Shown piece by piece: positions 16,171 through 25,632 of a stretch of 64,000 nucleotides of DNA. The stretch is from Pseudomonadota bacterium (lineage in GTDB: Bacteria > Pseudomonadota > Gammaproteobacteria > Burkholderiales > Burkholderiaceae_C). Within the stretch, counting starts at the first letter, position 1. Every line of letters starts with the position of its first letter. The notes below the pieces were generated by a model. That model was not told where the DNA came from, did not search any database, and was given only the letters and a program-made list of their open reading frames with translations. The position numbers and the translations under genes are program-made. The stretch lies in contig JAKAZQ010000009.1 in NCBI GenBank assembly GCA_021815805.1, positions 16,850 to 80,849 of the forward strand. Direction: 5' to 3'.

Positions 16171-16200
16171 ATCCATGCCTTCGATGCATACAATGGCGGC

Positions 16201-17103
16201 ATGCAGCTGACCCAACTGCGCCATCTCGTCGGGCTTGCCGAGGCCGGCTCCTTCAGCAAGGCGGCGCGCGGGCTGTTCATCACGCAGCCGGCGCTCAGCC
16301 GCAGCATCCGCGCGCTCGAGGGCGAGCTCGGGCTGGCCCTGTTCGACCGTGTCGGGCACCGCATCGAACTCACGCCGTTCGGGCGCGACGTGCTGGAGCG
16401 CGCGCGCCGCCTGCTGGAGGACGCGCACGACCTCGCCGAACTCGGCGCCGGCTTGCGCCACGGCCGCAGCGGCCGGCTCGCGGTGGGCCTCGGCTCCGGC
16501 CCTGCCGCCTTTGTCACCCGGCCGCTGCTGGCGGGCTTCGCCACGCGCCAGGCGGGCATGCGCCTGGAACTGGCGCGCGGCAGCGCCACGCTGCTGCTGC
16601 AGCGCCTGCGCGCGCGCAGCCTGGACGCGCTGGTCGTCGATCTGTTGTCGGTGCCGCCGTCCGGCGACCTGCACATCGACATGCTGGTGCGCATGCGCGG
16701 GGCCTTCCTGTGCCGCCCGCGGCACGCGCTGGCGCGGCGCCGGCGCGTGCGCTTCGAGCAACTGCTGCAGTACCCGATCGCGTGCACGCCGCTGAGCGAC
16801 GAGATCGCGCGCACGCTGGTGCAGCGCTATGGGCCGCAGGCCCACCCGGACCACCTGGTGACGCTGCGCGGCGACGATCTGCCCAGCCTGGTGGAGGTGG
16901 CCGCGCACAGCGACGCCATCCTGCTCGCGGTGCGCGCGGTGGCGCCGGCGCTGCACGAACTGCCGGTCGAGCCGGGGCTCGGCGCGAGTGCGCAGTTCGG
17001 GCTGGTCACGCTGGCGCGCAGGGCGCAGGCGCCGGCGCTCGAACTGCTGCGCCAGGCCTTGCGCGAGCATCTGCACGACGCCGCGCCGGCGGCCGGCCAG
17101 TAG
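16201..17103 (+). CDS. LysR-family transcriptional regulator
   Basis: The 300-residue protein has the LysR winged helix at the N-terminus: MQLTQLRHLVGLAEAGSFSK, then AARGLFITQPALSRSIRALE and LGLALFDRVGHRIELTPFG. A periplasmic-binding-protein-like effector domain follows from about residue 90. It is divergent from the amidohydrolase and binding-protein pair and probably controls them in response to the hydrolase substrate or product. The ATG at 16201 gives the canonical LysR N-terminus. Confidence 0.9.
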   Translation: MQLTQLRHLVGLAEAGSFSKAARGLFITQPALSRSIRALEGELGLALFDRVGHRIELTPFGRDVLERARRLLEDAHDLAELGAGLRHGRSGRLAVGLGSGPAAFVTRPLLAGFATRQAGMRLELARGSATLLLQRLRARSLDALVVDLLSVPPSGDLHIDMLVRMRGAFLCRPRHALARRRRVRFEQLLQYPIACTPLSDEIARTLVQRYGPQAHPDHLVTLRGDDLPSLVEVAAHSDAILLAVRAVAPALHELPVEPGLGASAQFGLVTLARRAQAPALELLRQALREHLHDAAPAAGQ

Positions 17104-17146
17104 TTGCGTCCGGTGCCGCGGATTCGCGTGCTGCGCGTGCCGCGCG

Positions 17147-17692
17147 TCAGGCCGCCGCGTCGCGCAGGCGCTGCAGCACCAGCTCGACCGCCGCGGTGTC
17201 GCTGCTCAGCGTGACGACGCCGTCCTGCACCAGGCATTGCAGGCGCATGGTGCGCTGGGCCAGTGCCGCGAGCGCCTGGGCGGCGGGCGCCTGCACCCGC
17301 AGCACGCTCAAGTTGCGCAGACGCGACAGCCGGCCCTCGATCTGTTTCCACCAAACGTCGCAGCTGGCGGCGTGGCAGACCACCACCACCTGCTCGGCGC
17401 GACCGCAGGCCTTGCGCAGGCGGGATTCGTCGGGCTGGCCGATGTCGATCCACAGCTTGATCGCGCCGGTCAGGTCCTTCACCCAGAGGTCCGGCTCGTC
17501 GACGTCGAACAGGCCCTTGGTCAGCGCCATGCCCGGCTGCGCGTACAGCGCGTACAGCAGCACCCGCAGCATCATGCGCTCGTCGGTTTCCGACGGGTGG
17601 CGGGCGATGGTCAGTGCGAGGTCGGCGTAGTGGTTGCGATCCATGTCGGCGAGTTGCAGCTCGGCCTTGTGGATGGTCGCCTTCAATGCCAT
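17147..17692 (-). CDS. yaeQ: YaeQ-family protein
   Basis: The 181-residue sequence matches YaeQ along its length: MALKATIHKAELQLADMDRNHY at the start, HPSETDERMMLRVLLYAL near residue 32, LWVKDLTGAIKLWIDIGQPDE near 69 and the C-terminal LMCLVQDG-like segment. YaeQ has a PD-(D/E)XK nuclease-like fold (E-x-W-I-D-I-G-x-P type core seen here as KLWIDIGQPDE); its biological role is poorly known and was once linked to RfaH suppression. An interspersed repeat element lies 135 bases upstream. Confidence 0.9.
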   Translation of the reverse strand: MALKATIHKAELQLADMDRNHYADLALTIARHPSETDERMMLRVLLYALYAQPGMALTKGLFDVDEPDLWVKDLTGAIKLWIDIGQPDESRLRKACGRAEQVVVVCHAASCDVWWKQIEGRLSRLRNLSVLRVQAPAAQALAALAQRTMRLQCLVQDGVVTLSSDTAAVELVLQRLRDAAA

Positions 17693-17826
17693 GTCGTACC
17701 CCGCGCGTGGCGCATTGTCAGGAGCGCCGGCACGGCGGCGCCGGTCGTCCGCCGCGCGGCAGGCCGCGGGACGCAGGCGACATGGTAGGCCAACGCGACC
17801 CGCTGCGAGATTTCAAGCGTCTGCTG

Positions 17827-17894
17827 GTGTCCTGCGCCTTGCCTGCGCCCCGATACGGCCCAGCGAAATGACAGGTATTTACGCGACGGGACAC
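17827..17894 (-). repeat. Interspersed inverted-repeat element, copy 1
   Basis: This 68-bp stretch starts with GTGTCCTGCGC and ends with GCGACGGGACAC, so its ends are imperfect inverted repeats. Its minus strand (17841-17893) matches 47336-47388 with about four in five bases identical over 53 positions, and its right end also resembles 47491-47520. It begins on the minus strand directly at the stop codon of the DUF481 gene and lies upstream of yaeQ. No coding potential is seen. Confidence 0.65.
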
Positions 17895-18613
17895 TAGAAG
17901 GAGTACACCAGGTTGATCGCGGTGTAGGTGTCGGTCTTCTCGCGACCCAGCGGAACACGGGTGTTGTGCAGCACCGTGTACGACAGCTTGAGCGCCAGCG
18001 CACCGGTGATGCTGGTGGTGAGCGCGCTGACGGACTCGAGCTGCGTGTTGTTGCTGCCGGCGATCGCGGTCAGCGTCTGGTCGAAGTGCGCCTTCGACGT
18101 GAAGCGGTAGGTGAAGTCGCCTTGCGCGTTGACGATGGCATTGCGTTGCACCACGCCGCCCTCGGGTTCGGCCTGCCGATAGCCGGGGCCGATCTCGGCG
18201 CGCAACTGCACCGACGAGGTGTGGATCAACTCGCGGCCCAGGCCGAGCGCGGCCGAGGCCTGGTAGCGATAGCCGCTGAACGAGTCGTGGCTGGCGCGCA
18301 GGTTGCCGAACACGTAGTCGTCGGCGTCGAGGGCGCGTCGCGTGTTCCACTGGCCGGACTGGCGGTTGGCGGTGGTGCTGCCGGCGCTCGACGCGCGCAG
18401 CACCTCGAGATCGACGGTGCTGGTCCACGGGCCGCTGGCATAGCCGAGCTTGAACTTGCCGTCGACGCTGGAGGTGCGCGAGTTTCCGGTGGTCGCCACG
18501 CCGCCGAGTTCGGCGCTGCCGCTCCAGGGACTGGCGGCGGGCGCCGCGGCGAAGGCAGGGCCGCACAGCGTGGCGGCCGCGAACAGGGTGACACAGGTGC
18601 GTGGACTGGGCAT
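17894..18613 (-). CDS. DUF481-family (YdiY-like) outer-membrane protein
   Basis: The 239-residue product starts with a signal peptide ending in GPAFAAAP near residue 24. The mature part, beginning WSGSAELGGVATTGNSRTSS, shows the DUF481 pattern and alternating hydrophobic residues of a beta-barrel; it ends in the outer-membrane signature YTAINLVYSF with terminal phenylalanine. It should insert in the outer membrane by the Bam machinery. The function of DUF481 proteins is largely unknown. Its stop codon coincides with the end of the repeat element at 17827-17894. Confidence 0.85.
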   Translation of the reverse strand: MPSPRTCVTLFAAATLCGPAFAAAPAASPWSGSAELGGVATTGNSRTSSVDGKFKLGYASGPWTSTVDLEVLRASSAGSTTANRQSGQWNTRRALDADDYVFGNLRASHDSFSGYRYQASAALGLGRELIHTSSVQLRAEIGPGYRQAEPEGGVVQRNAIVNAQGDFTYRFTSKAHFDQTLTAIAGSNNTQLESVSALTTSITGALALKLSYTVLHNTRVPLGREKTDTYTAINLVYSF

Positions 18614-18675
18614 GCGTTCCTTTGGTCTTCGGATTGCGATGCCCCATCCTAAAAAGACACTACCGCATATGTGGT

Positions 18676-20646
18676 CTACAACTCGTTACCTGCACTGGGG
18701 GCACGGTCTTGGCGCGCGGGGGGCAGCATGAAGGCATCGAAGAATGCGCCGAGCTGCGCGCAGGCCTGCAGCGGCAGCACCAGCGCGATGTACTGGTCCG
18801 GGCGCACCACGACCAGCGCGCCGCGCGCGCGATCGATGCCGCGCAGCTCGAAGATGTCGCAGCCGGGCCGCGGATCGGCGGCGTAGACCTTTTCGTAGTC
18901 GCGCAGCCCGTAGCGTCCCTTGCGCGGCAGCAGCAGCTCCGGCAGCGCGCCGGGAGCGAGCTCCGCGGGGCGCGTCGGGAACACCACGCGCAGGTCGAAC
19001 AGCGCATCGACGTCGGCGCCCGGCGGCGTGAAGCGACGCAGCGGCGACTCCTGCGCGTCCTGCAGGAAGGCGCACAGCACGCCGATGCCCCCGTGCGGCG
19101 GCGTGGCGTCGTGCGCGCCGGCGAAGGCGTACAGGCGCCAGCGCCCGTCGGCGGCGGCGACATGCCCGAGCTGCAGCGGCCGGGCGTCGGCGGCGCGCAG
19201 CACCGGCGCCGAATGAAACCGCGTGCCGACCTCGAAGCCGCGCGCGAGCTGCTGGTGCTGCGTGTCGCCACAGATCGTCGACGGCCGGTAGCGCGTGCCG
19301 AAGCCGGCGGTGAAGCGCGCGTGGCGCTGGAAGTATTCCTTGAAGGCCTGCGGATCCACGCCGTCGCCGGCGCTGCCGTCGAGCCGCGCGGGGTCGCTGA
19401 ACATGCGCGCCCAGGCGCGATCGAAGTCGATCAGCTCCTGCGCCACCGACTGGCGCTCGGCGCTGTAGCTGCGCAGCAGCTCGGGGCGGCATTGTCCGCG
19501 CAGCACGGCCGCCAGCTTCCAGCCCAGGTTGAACGTGTCCTGCATGGAGAAGTTCATGCCCTGGCCGGCCTTCGGGCTGTGCGTGTGGCAGGCGTCGCCG
19601 GCGATGAACACGCGCGGCGCCTGCTCGCCGCGCGCGTTGTCGTACTGCGCGCAGATGCGCTGGCCGATCTCGTACACCGACCACCACGGGACCTCCTTCA
19701 CGTCCAGCGTGCACGGGTGCAGGATGCGCTGCGCGGCGGCGATCAGCTGGTCCAGGCCGATGTTGCGCGCGCTCACGCGTTCGCCGTCGCCCAGCTTGTC
19801 CATCTCGACGTACAGGCGCACCAGGTAGCCGCCCTCGCGCGGGATCACGAGCAGGTTGCCGTGTCTGGACTGCACGGCGGACTTGCAGCGGATGTCGGGA
19901 AAGTCGGTGACCGCGAGCACGTCCATCACACCCCAGGCCTGGTTGGCCGAATCGCCGACGAGCTGGCGCTCGATGGCCTGGCGCACCGCGCTGCGCGCGC
20001 CGTCGCAGCCGACGACGTAGCGCGCACGCACGGTCTCGACGCCCGCGGCCTGGCGCGCATCGCCGCGCTCGATGCGCACGCTGACCGGGTAGTCGCGCGC
20101 CGTCTCGTCGATCTCGAGACCGAGCACGCGCCGCGCGTAGTGCGGCTGCAGGCGCGCCGGCGCATCGCGCATGAGTTCCAGGTAGAAGTCGTGCACCCGC
20201 GCCTGGTTGAGCACCACGTGGGGAAACTCCGACAGCCCGTCCTCGGTGTCCTGCACCCGGCCATGGCGCACGATGCGGTGGGGATCGCGCGCATCCGGCT
20301 TCCAGAAGGTGACCTCGTTGATCCAGCAGGCCTCCTGCAGCACGCGCTCGGCGAAGCCGAAGGCCTGGAACATCTCCATGGTGCGGCAGGCGATGCCGTC
20401 GGCCTGGCCGAGTTGCAGCGGCCCCGGCTTGTGCTCGACCACGCAGGTGCGGATGTCGGCGAAGGCGGCGAGCTGCGCGGCGAGGGTCAGGCCGGCGGGT
20501 CCGGCCCCCACGATCAGCACGTCGGTGGATTCGGGCAGCGCATCGGCCTGCGCCGCGCGCTGCTGCGGCGCAGGCTCCGCTGCGGGAGCGGGAGCGGGCG
20601 CCACGCGCGGGTCGCCCGGCGTGAAGCCGTTCAGGTGGAATTGCAT
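18676..20646 (-). CDS. FAD-dependent aromatic monooxygenase (3-hydroxybenzoate 4-monooxygenase/phenol hydroxylase-like)
   Basis: The 656-residue flavoprotein has the dinucleotide motif VLIVGAGPAGLTLAAQL at about residues 43-59, the mid-chain CDGARSAVRQAI motif near 232 and GDACHTHSPKAGQGMNFSMQD near 365-385, the group A flavin hydroxylase signature. A C-terminal thioredoxin-like domain follows, as in phenol 2-monooxygenase and MobA of Comamonas testosteroni, which it resembles most. It would hydroxylate a phenolic acid using NAD(P)H and O2. The first 30 residues are a proline/alanine-rich leader. It diverges from an IclR regulator. No ring-cleavage gene is adjacent, so the pathway is not defined. 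Confidence 0.8.
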   Translation of the reverse strand: MQFHLNGFTPGDPRVAPAPAPAAEPAPQQRAAQADALPESTDVLIVGAGPAGLTLAAQLAAFADIRTCVVEHKPGPLQLGQADGIACRTMEMFQAFGFAERVLQEACWINEVTFWKPDARDPHRIVRHGRVQDTEDGLSEFPHVVLNQARVHDFYLELMRDAPARLQPHYARRVLGLEIDETARDYPVSVRIERGDARQAAGVETVRARYVVGCDGARSAVRQAIERQLVGDSANQAWGVMDVLAVTDFPDIRCKSAVQSRHGNLLVIPREGGYLVRLYVEMDKLGDGERVSARNIGLDQLIAAAQRILHPCTLDVKEVPWWSVYEIGQRICAQYDNARGEQAPRVFIAGDACHTHSPKAGQGMNFSMQDTFNLGWKLAAVLRGQCRPELLRSYSAERQSVAQELIDFDRAWARMFSDPARLDGSAGDGVDPQAFKEYFQRHARFTAGFGTRYRPSTICGDTQHQQLARGFEVGTRFHSAPVLRAADARPLQLGHVAAADGRWRLYAFAGAHDATPPHGGIGVLCAFLQDAQESPLRRFTPPGADVDALFDLRVVFPTRPAELAPGALPELLLPRKGRYGLRDYEKVYAADPRPGCDIFELRGIDRARGALVVVRPDQYIALVLPLQACAQLGAFFDAFMLPPARQDRAPSAGNEL

Positions 20647-20768
20647 GCGGGTCCTCACAGTGGGGCTGCCCGGGCGCGCCGCGGGTTCGGGCGTCGCGGT
20701 CGGCCGCGGGCTGCCGCGGGCTGCCGCGCATGGTCGGCGCAAGCCGCCGGCCGATGGGCATGCATTCT

Positions 20769-20784
20769 CGAAAATTGCGAAAAT
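20769..20784. promoter_or_regulatory. Direct repeat CGAAAAT before the IclR gene
   Basis: Two copies of CGAAAAT start nine bases apart (20769 and 20778), 17-32 bases before the iclR start in an otherwise GC-rich divergent promoter region of 154 bases. It may be part of the IclR binding site or promoter. This is a weak call from position and base composition alone. Confidence 0.3.
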
Positions 20785-20800
20785 CCGGCACACTTTCACC

Positions 20801-21574
20801 ATGTCGCGCACCGCCAAGGTCCTGCAGTTGCTGCGCCTGTACGACGCGCAGCACCCGGTGCTGCGCGTCGGCGACATGGCGCGGCGCCTGCGGGTGTCGC
20901 AGGCCACCGCGTACCGCTGCGTCGAGGACCTGGAGCGCGCCGGCCTGCTCGAGAGCCTCGGCGCCGGGCTCTACGCGCTGGGCCCGGCGATCGTCGAGAT
21001 GGACCGCCAGATCCGCATCGCCGATCCGCTGATCGCGGCGGCCTCGGACATCGCGCGCACGCTGTCGGAGCGCACCCGCGGCACCATCCTGCTGTGCCGG
21101 CTGTACGGCCTGCAGGTGATGTGCGTGCACAGCGTCGCCGGCAGCGCGGCGCCGCCGGTGGTCGGCTACGAACGCGGACGCGCGATGCCGCTGTACCGCG
21201 GGGCGCCGTCGCGCGCCATCCTCGCCTACCTGCCGACGCGCGCGCTGCAGCGCCTGGTCGACGACGATGCTGCCGCGCTGCGCCGCGCCGGCTGGCCCGA
21301 TTCGCTGGCGGCGCTGCAGCGCCGCCTGCAGGCGTGCCGGCGCCACGCGGTGCAGGTTTCGGTGGCCGAGGTGGACGACCAGGCGCAGGGCTGGGCGGTG
21401 CCGCTGTTCGCCGGGCGCCAGCTGCTCGGCAGCCTGGGCGTGGTGCGCGAGCACGCGGGCACCGGAGCCGACGAGCACGCGCGCATCGGCGACCAGTTGC
21501 GACGCGCCGCGCTGCGCATCGAGGGGCGCCTGGAAGGCCTCACCGGCCGCGCCGGCGCGGCGCCGCGGCGCTGA
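20801..21574 (+). CDS. IclR-family transcriptional regulator
   Basis: The 257-residue protein has an N-terminal winged helix (VLQLLRLYDAQHPVLRVGDM, then RLRVSQATAYRCVEDLERAGLLE at about residues 29-52) and a C-terminal effector domain with RAMPLYRGAPSRAILAYLP near 128-146, the hallmark of IclR proteins. It diverges from the flavin monooxygenase, and IclR regulators often control aromatic degradation, so it probably regulates that gene. Start at 20801 gives the full helix-turn-helix. Confidence 0.85.
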   Translation: MSRTAKVLQLLRLYDAQHPVLRVGDMARRLRVSQATAYRCVEDLERAGLLESLGAGLYALGPAIVEMDRQIRIADPLIAAASDIARTLSERTRGTILLCRLYGLQVMCVHSVAGSAAPPVVGYERGRAMPLYRGAPSRAILAYLPTRALQRLVDDDAAALRRAGWPDSLAALQRRLQACRRHAVQVSVAEVDDQAQGWAVPLFAGRQLLGSLGVVREHAGTGADEHARIGDQLRRAALRIEGRLEGLTGRAGAAPRR

Positions 21575-21588
21575 GCCGCGGCGGATGC

Positions 21589-22308
21589 TCAGAACTCGTC
21601 GCCGTCGACGTGCCGGGTGTCCTTGAAGGTGCGCCAGCCGCTGATCATCGAGCTGACGATCGACTGGCGCGACATGATGTCCTCGCGGACGGCGACGTAG
21701 ATGTGCACGACGATGAAGCACACCAGGTACCACATCGCCAGGTGGTGCCAGGTGCGCACGTCCTGCGGCTGCCCGAACAGCGGCGTGATCCACGACGAGA
21801 ACCAGTCGTACTGCCACGAGCCCTCCAGCGTGCCCTCGCCCATCAGCGCCAGCCCGGTGAGCATGATGAACAGGCTGCCCCAGACGAACATCAGGTGCAT
21901 GGCGAGAATCGCCAGCGGGTTGTGGCCCGAGTATTTCCTGGGCTCGCGCTCCAGGAACAGGTACCACTTCAGCTCGTGCCAGACGCCGCGCCAGTAGTCG
22001 GCGCGAAGAATCGCCGGCAGGAAGATCTCGCGCGCATGCTGGTTGCCGGCCAGCGCCCAGTAGACGCGGAACAGGAAGCCGACGATGAAAATGTAGGCCG
22101 CGGTGAAGTGCGCGAAGCGCACGTAGCCCATGAGAAAGTGGTCGTAGGGCTGCCCGGGCTGGCTGGGCAGCGGATGGCCGATCAGGAAGCCCGTCACGCA
22201 CAGCGTGCAAATGGCCAGGAACTGGATCCAGTGCCACAGGCGCAGCGGCGCCTCGTAGACGTATACGGCCGGCTCGAAGCGGGACTGCTGCAGGGACTCC
22301 GCGCTCAT
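21589..22308 (-). CDS. hoxZ: Ni/Fe-hydrogenase b-type cytochrome subunit
   Basis: The 239-residue integral membrane protein matches HoxZ/HupC. It has four helices and histidines placed as in the family for two haem b groups: RLWHWIQFLAI near residue 26, YVRFAHFTAAY near 66, a histidine in NPLAILAMHLMFVWG near 138, and WHHLAMWYLVCFIVVHIY near 187-204. It anchors the HoxKG dimer to the periplasmic side of the inner membrane and passes electrons to quinone. It follows hoxG by 61 bases and is the last gene of the minus-strand hoxKGZ operon. Confidence 0.95.
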   Translation of the reverse strand: MSAESLQQSRFEPAVYVYEAPLRLWHWIQFLAICTLCVTGFLIGHPLPSQPGQPYDHFLMGYVRFAHFTAAYIFIVGFLFRVYWALAGNQHAREIFLPAILRADYWRGVWHELKWYLFLEREPRKYSGHNPLAILAMHLMFVWGSLFIMLTGLALMGEGTLEGSWQYDWFSSWITPLFGQPQDVRTWHHLAMWYLVCFIVVHIYVAVREDIMSRQSIVSSMISGWRTFKDTRHVDGDEF

Positions 22309-22369
22309 GTTCGTCTCCAGGTGTCGTTGCGGCGCCGGCACCCGCGCGGGTCCGGCGCCGTGCTCGGGT

Positions 22370-24187
22370 TCAGCGCACGGTGACGCGCGCCAGCTCCTGC
22401 CCGCCGTCGCCCATGACATGGGTCGAGCAGGCCAGGCAGGGATCGAAGCTGTGCAGGGTGCGCAGGATCTCGACCGGCTCGTCGGGGCGCTCCATGCGCG
22501 TGTTCATCAGGCTCGCCTCGAAGGCGCCGAGGTTGCCCGCCGGGTCGCGCGGCGAACCGTTCCAGGTGGTCGGCACGACCGCCTGGTAGTTCTCGATGCG
22601 CCCGTTCTTGATGCGCACCCAGTGCCCCAGCGCGCCGCGCGGCGCCGACACCGTGGCCACGCCCTTGGCCTCGCTCGGCCAGGTGGACGGATCCCACTTG
22701 TCGGTGTTCGCGGTCGCCGTGTCGCCGGCCTTGATGTTGGCGATCAGCTCGTTCCAGTCGTCGACCATCATGTCGGCGCAATACTCGGCCTCGAGCGCGC
22801 GCGCCAGCGTGCGGCCGATGGTCGTCTGCAGCACGCTGCGCGCGTCCAGGCTGGTGCCGGCGAGCTGGTTGAACGCCGCCACGCTGCGGTCGACCTGCTC
22901 ACGCTGGTGGGCGTAGCCCTTGGCGTAGGCCAGGGTGTAGCGCGACAGCGGGCCGACCTCGACGGCATGGCCGCGCCAGCGCGGCGCCTTGATCCACGAA
23001 TACTTGGCGCTCTCGTCGATCTGCTCGATGCGGGTCTTCGTGCCCTTGGTGTTCGGGCCGAGTTCGAATTTCGGCTCAGTCACGCCGTCCCACGGGTGCA
23101 GGCCCTTGTTCTCCTGGCCCGGATAGCTGTACCAGGAGTGGGTGACGAACTCCTGGACCTGCTGCGGGTCGCGCGGGTCGACCTCGTGCACCTCGTTCCA
23201 GTTGCCGTTCAGGATGACCCCGCCGGGCATCTGGTCGGTCGACTTGTCGTACGCGACCTTGGCGTAGTCGCCGTAGTCCATCACGCTGTGCGCGCCGAGG
23301 CCGCCGCCGTACAGCCAGTCCTTGTAGAAACTGGCGATGGCGATCACGTCCGGCACGTACACGTTGTGGCAGAAGTCGACCATCTCCTGGATGCGCGCGC
23401 GCACGAACTCCAGGCGCTCCATGTTCAGCGGCGCGCCGGCGGCGAGATCGCCATCCATGTTGATGGCGCAGGGCACGCCCCCGACCAGGTAGTTGGGATG
23501 GGGATTCTTGCCGCCGAAGATGGTGTGCACCTTGACGAACTCGCGCTGCATGTCGAGCGCTTCCAGGTAATGCGTCACCCCCATCAGGTCGGCCTCGGGC
23601 GACAGCCGGTAGGCCGGGTTGCTCCAGTAGCCGTTCTTGAAGGGGCCGAGCTGCCCCGAGTCGATGAACTTCTTGATGCGCGACTGGATGTCGCGGAAAT
23701 ACCCGGGGCTGGACTTGGCGTGGTGCGGCGACACCGTCTGCTGCAGTTGCGAAGTGGCCTTCGGATCGGCCTTCAGCGCGTTCACCGGGTTCACCCAGTC
23801 GAGCGCGTGCAGGTGGTAGAAGTGCACCACGTGATCGTGCACCTGCAGGGTCTTGGCCATCATCTCGCGGATCAGGTACGCGTTCTTCGGGATGCGGATG
23901 CCCAGCGCGTCCTCGACCGCGCGCACCGACGCCAGCGCATGGCAGCCCGTGCACACCCCGCAGATGCGCTCGACGAAGGCCCACACGTCACGCGGGTCGC
24001 GCCCCTTGACGATGACTTCCAGGCCGCGCCACATGGTGCCGGTGGACACGGCGTTGCGAATCACGTTGTTCTGGTCGACGTTGACCTCGCAGCGCATGTG
24101 GCCCTCGATGCGCGTGATCGGGTCGACCACCACGCGCCGGCCGGACGTGTCGAGGGTGAAACCGTTGGGAGTGACCACCTGGCTCAT
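22370..24187 (-). CDS. hoxG: Membrane-bound [NiFe] hydrogenase large subunit
   Basis: The 605-residue protein carries both active-site motifs. The N-terminal L1 motif [10 protein letters not shown] is near residues 73-82 and the C-terminal L2 motif DPCLACSTH is close to the end; the four cysteines hold the NiFe(CN)2CO centre. After the final histidine follow 15 residues ([15 protein letters not shown]), the peptide removed by the maturation protease HoxM. The enzyme oxidises H2 in the periplasm after Tat export in complex with HoxK. The start overlaps the hoxK stop by four bases. Sequence is closest in my reading to Ralstonia HoxG (group 1d). Confidence 0.97.
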   Translation of the reverse strand: MSQVVTPNGFTLDTSGRRVVVDPITRIEGHMRCEVNVDQNNVIRNAVSTGTMWRGLEVIVKGRDPRDVWAFVERICGVCTGCHALASVRAVEDALGIRIPKNAYLIREMMAKTLQVHDHVVHFYHLHALDWVNPVNALKADPKATSQLQQTVSPHHAKSSPGYFRDIQSRIKKFIDSGQLGPFKNGYWSNPAYRLSPEADLMGVTHYLEALDMQREFVKVHTIFGGKNPHPNYLVGGVPCAINMDGDLAAGAPLNMERLEFVRARIQEMVDFCHNVYVPDVIAIASFYKDWLYGGGLGAHSVMDYGDYAKVAYDKSTDQMPGGVILNGNWNEVHEVDPRDPQQVQEFVTHSWYSYPGQENKGLHPWDGVTEPKFELGPNTKGTKTRIEQIDESAKYSWIKAPRWRGHAVEVGPLSRYTLAYAKGYAHQREQVDRSVAAFNQLAGTSLDARSVLQTTIGRTLARALEAEYCADMMVDDWNELIANIKAGDTATANTDKWDPSTWPSEAKGVATVSAPRGALGHWVRIKNGRIENYQAVVPTTWNGSPRDPAGNLGAFEASLMNTRMERPDEPVEILRTLHSFDPCLACSTHVMGDGGQELARVTVR

Positions 24188-25284
24188 TGCTTGTCTCCTT
24201 CGCGTTGGCCGCCGTTGGGGGGATCGCCGCGCAGACGCTTGACGGCGCTGGCGACGGCATGCACGGCCACCGCGCCACCGACTGCGCCGGCGGCCGCCGC
24301 GCCGATCTCGTCGGCGTTGGCCTCGACGCCGAAGGGCTTGATGTCGGTGAGGTGGGCGTACCACGAGCCCTTGTCCCAGAACCCGTCCTCCGAGCAGCCG
24401 ATGCAGCCGTGGCCGGACTGGATGGGGAAGGACACGCCGTCGTTCCAGCGCGTGGTCGAGCACGCGTTGTAGGTGGTCGGGCCCTTGCACCCCATCTTGT
24501 ACAGGCAGTAGCCCCTGCGCGCGCCTTCGTCGTCGAATGCCTCGACGAACTGCCCGGCGTCGAAATGCGGACGGCGGTAGCACTTGTCGTGGATGCGCTG
24601 GCTGTAGAACATCTTCGGCCGCCCCTGGCGATCCAGTTCGGGCATGCGGTCGAAGGTCAGCATGTAGGTGATCACCGAGGTCATGACCTCGGCGATCGGC
24701 GGGCATCCCGGCACCTTGACGATCGGCTTGTCGGTGATCACCTTGTCCACCGGCGTGGCGCGGGTCGGGTTCGGCCGCGCCGCCTGCACGCAGCCCCACG
24801 ATGCGCACGATCCCCACGAGATCACGGCCTTGGCGTGACTGGCGGCGTAGCGCAGCTTCTCGACGAAGGGCTCGCCGCCGATGATGCAGTACATGCCGTC
24901 CTCGTTGAGCGGCGGGTTGCCCTCCACCGCGAGCACGTAGTTGCCCTTGTACTTGTTGACCACCTCCTCGACGATGGCCTCGGCCTGGTGCCCGGCGGCG
25001 GCCATCAGCAGGTCGTCGTAGTCGAGCGAGATCATCGACAGGATCACGTCCTTGGCCAGCGGATGCCCGGAGCGGATGAACGACTCCGAGCAGCAGGTGC
25101 ATTCGAGTCCGTGCAGCCACAGCACCGGCAGGCGCGGCTTGTTCTCCATCGCGTAGGCGATCTGCCCGGCGTATTCGGGACCGAGCCCGAGCGCGGCGGC
25201 GGTCAGGCTGCAGTACTTCAGAAAGCTGCGCCGGGAGATGCCCTGGCGCCGCATGACCTCATAGAACGTTTCCGTGACCGGCAT
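24184..25284 (-). CDS. hoxK: Membrane-bound [NiFe] hydrogenase small subunit, oxygen-tolerant type
   Basis: The 366-residue precursor starts with a Tat signal containing [10 protein letters not shown] near residue 17. The mature protein shows [17 protein letters not shown], with the extra cysteine beside the usual CxxC position, and [13 protein letters not shown], with the second extra cysteine. These two supernumerary cysteines form the [4Fe-3S] proximal cluster that gives oxygen tolerance in Ralstonia HoxK and E. coli Hyd-1. Ligands for the distal and medial clusters ([10 protein letters not shown], then [10 protein letters not shown] and [13 protein letters not shown]) follow, then a C-terminal membrane anchor near residues 325-345. 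It heads the hoxKGZ operon, preceded by AGGAGG and a sigma-54 promoter at 25342-25357. Confidence 0.97.
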   Translation of the reverse strand: MPVTETFYEVMRRQGISRRSFLKYCSLTAAALGLGPEYAGQIAYAMENKPRLPVLWLHGLECTCCSESFIRSGHPLAKDVILSMISLDYDDLLMAAAGHQAEAIVEEVVNKYKGNYVLAVEGNPPLNEDGMYCIIGGEPFVEKLRYAASHAKAVISWGSCASWGCVQAARPNPTRATPVDKVITDKPIVKVPGCPPIAEVMTSVITYMLTFDRMPELDRQGRPKMFYSQRIHDKCYRRPHFDAGQFVEAFDDEGARRGYCLYKMGCKGPTTYNACSTTRWNDGVSFPIQSGHGCIGCSEDGFWDKGSWYAHLTDIKPFGVEANADEIGAAAAGAVGGAVAVHAVASAVKRLRGDPPNGGQREGDKQ

Positions 25285-25341
25285 GGTCCGCCTCCTCCTG
25301 GTTCTGCCGCTTCCCGCGAAGCCGGCTGTGGGCCAATCGGA

Positions 25342-25357
25342 AGCAAAGCCTGTGCCA
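25342..25357 (-). promoter_or_regulatory. Sigma-54 promoter of hoxKGZ
   Basis: The minus strand reads TGGCACAGGCTTTGCT, a full match to the -24/-12 consensus TGGCAC-N5-TTGCW, with the GG and GC doublets correctly spaced. It ends 58 bases before the hoxK start. Sigma-54 promoters need an NtrC-type activator, and HoxA, encoded at 31160-32635, is the obvious one. Confidence 0.9.
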
Positions 25358-25374
25358 CGAAACAAGCCTCGTGA

Positions 25375-25387
25375 ATTCAACAACTTG
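25375..25387 (-). promoter_or_regulatory. Possible IHF site near the hoxK promoter
   Basis: ATTCAACAACTTG matches the IHF consensus WATCAANNNNTTR at all but one specified position and lies 18 bases upstream of the hoxK -24 box, where a bend would bring an upstream-bound activator to the polymerase. The strand given is that of the promoter served. The call rests on a short consensus only. Confidence 0.35.
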
Positions 25388-25632
25388 CGCAAACGGGACG
25401 GGCCATCTACGGGTTATCCCGGGCTGCCGCGCAGCCGGCCGCCGGCGCGTGGTGGAAAGCTGCTGACCGGCGCCGCGCGACGCGGCCTCGCGGCCGCGCC
25501 GCCAACCCATGTTCCGGTTTGCGCCGGCAACCGCAAGGCAGCCTTCCAGCGAATCCCGAACCTGGCGCAAGCCGCGCGCACGACATGAATCCAATCAGGC
25601 ACTTAGCGCGGCCGCAGCGCCCGGCATCGGGC

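Noticed and set aside
17713..17740. A fourth ECF-like promoter containing TGTCAGGA near yaeQ
   Set aside because: The TGTCAGGA box is there on the plus strand, but no GCGACSAA box follows at the required spacing and no plus-strand gene lies downstream.
18601..22383. A 1260-codon open frame on the plus strand
   Set aside because: It runs antisense to the monooxygenase and hoxZ and through the iclR region in another frame; composition is not that of a real protein.
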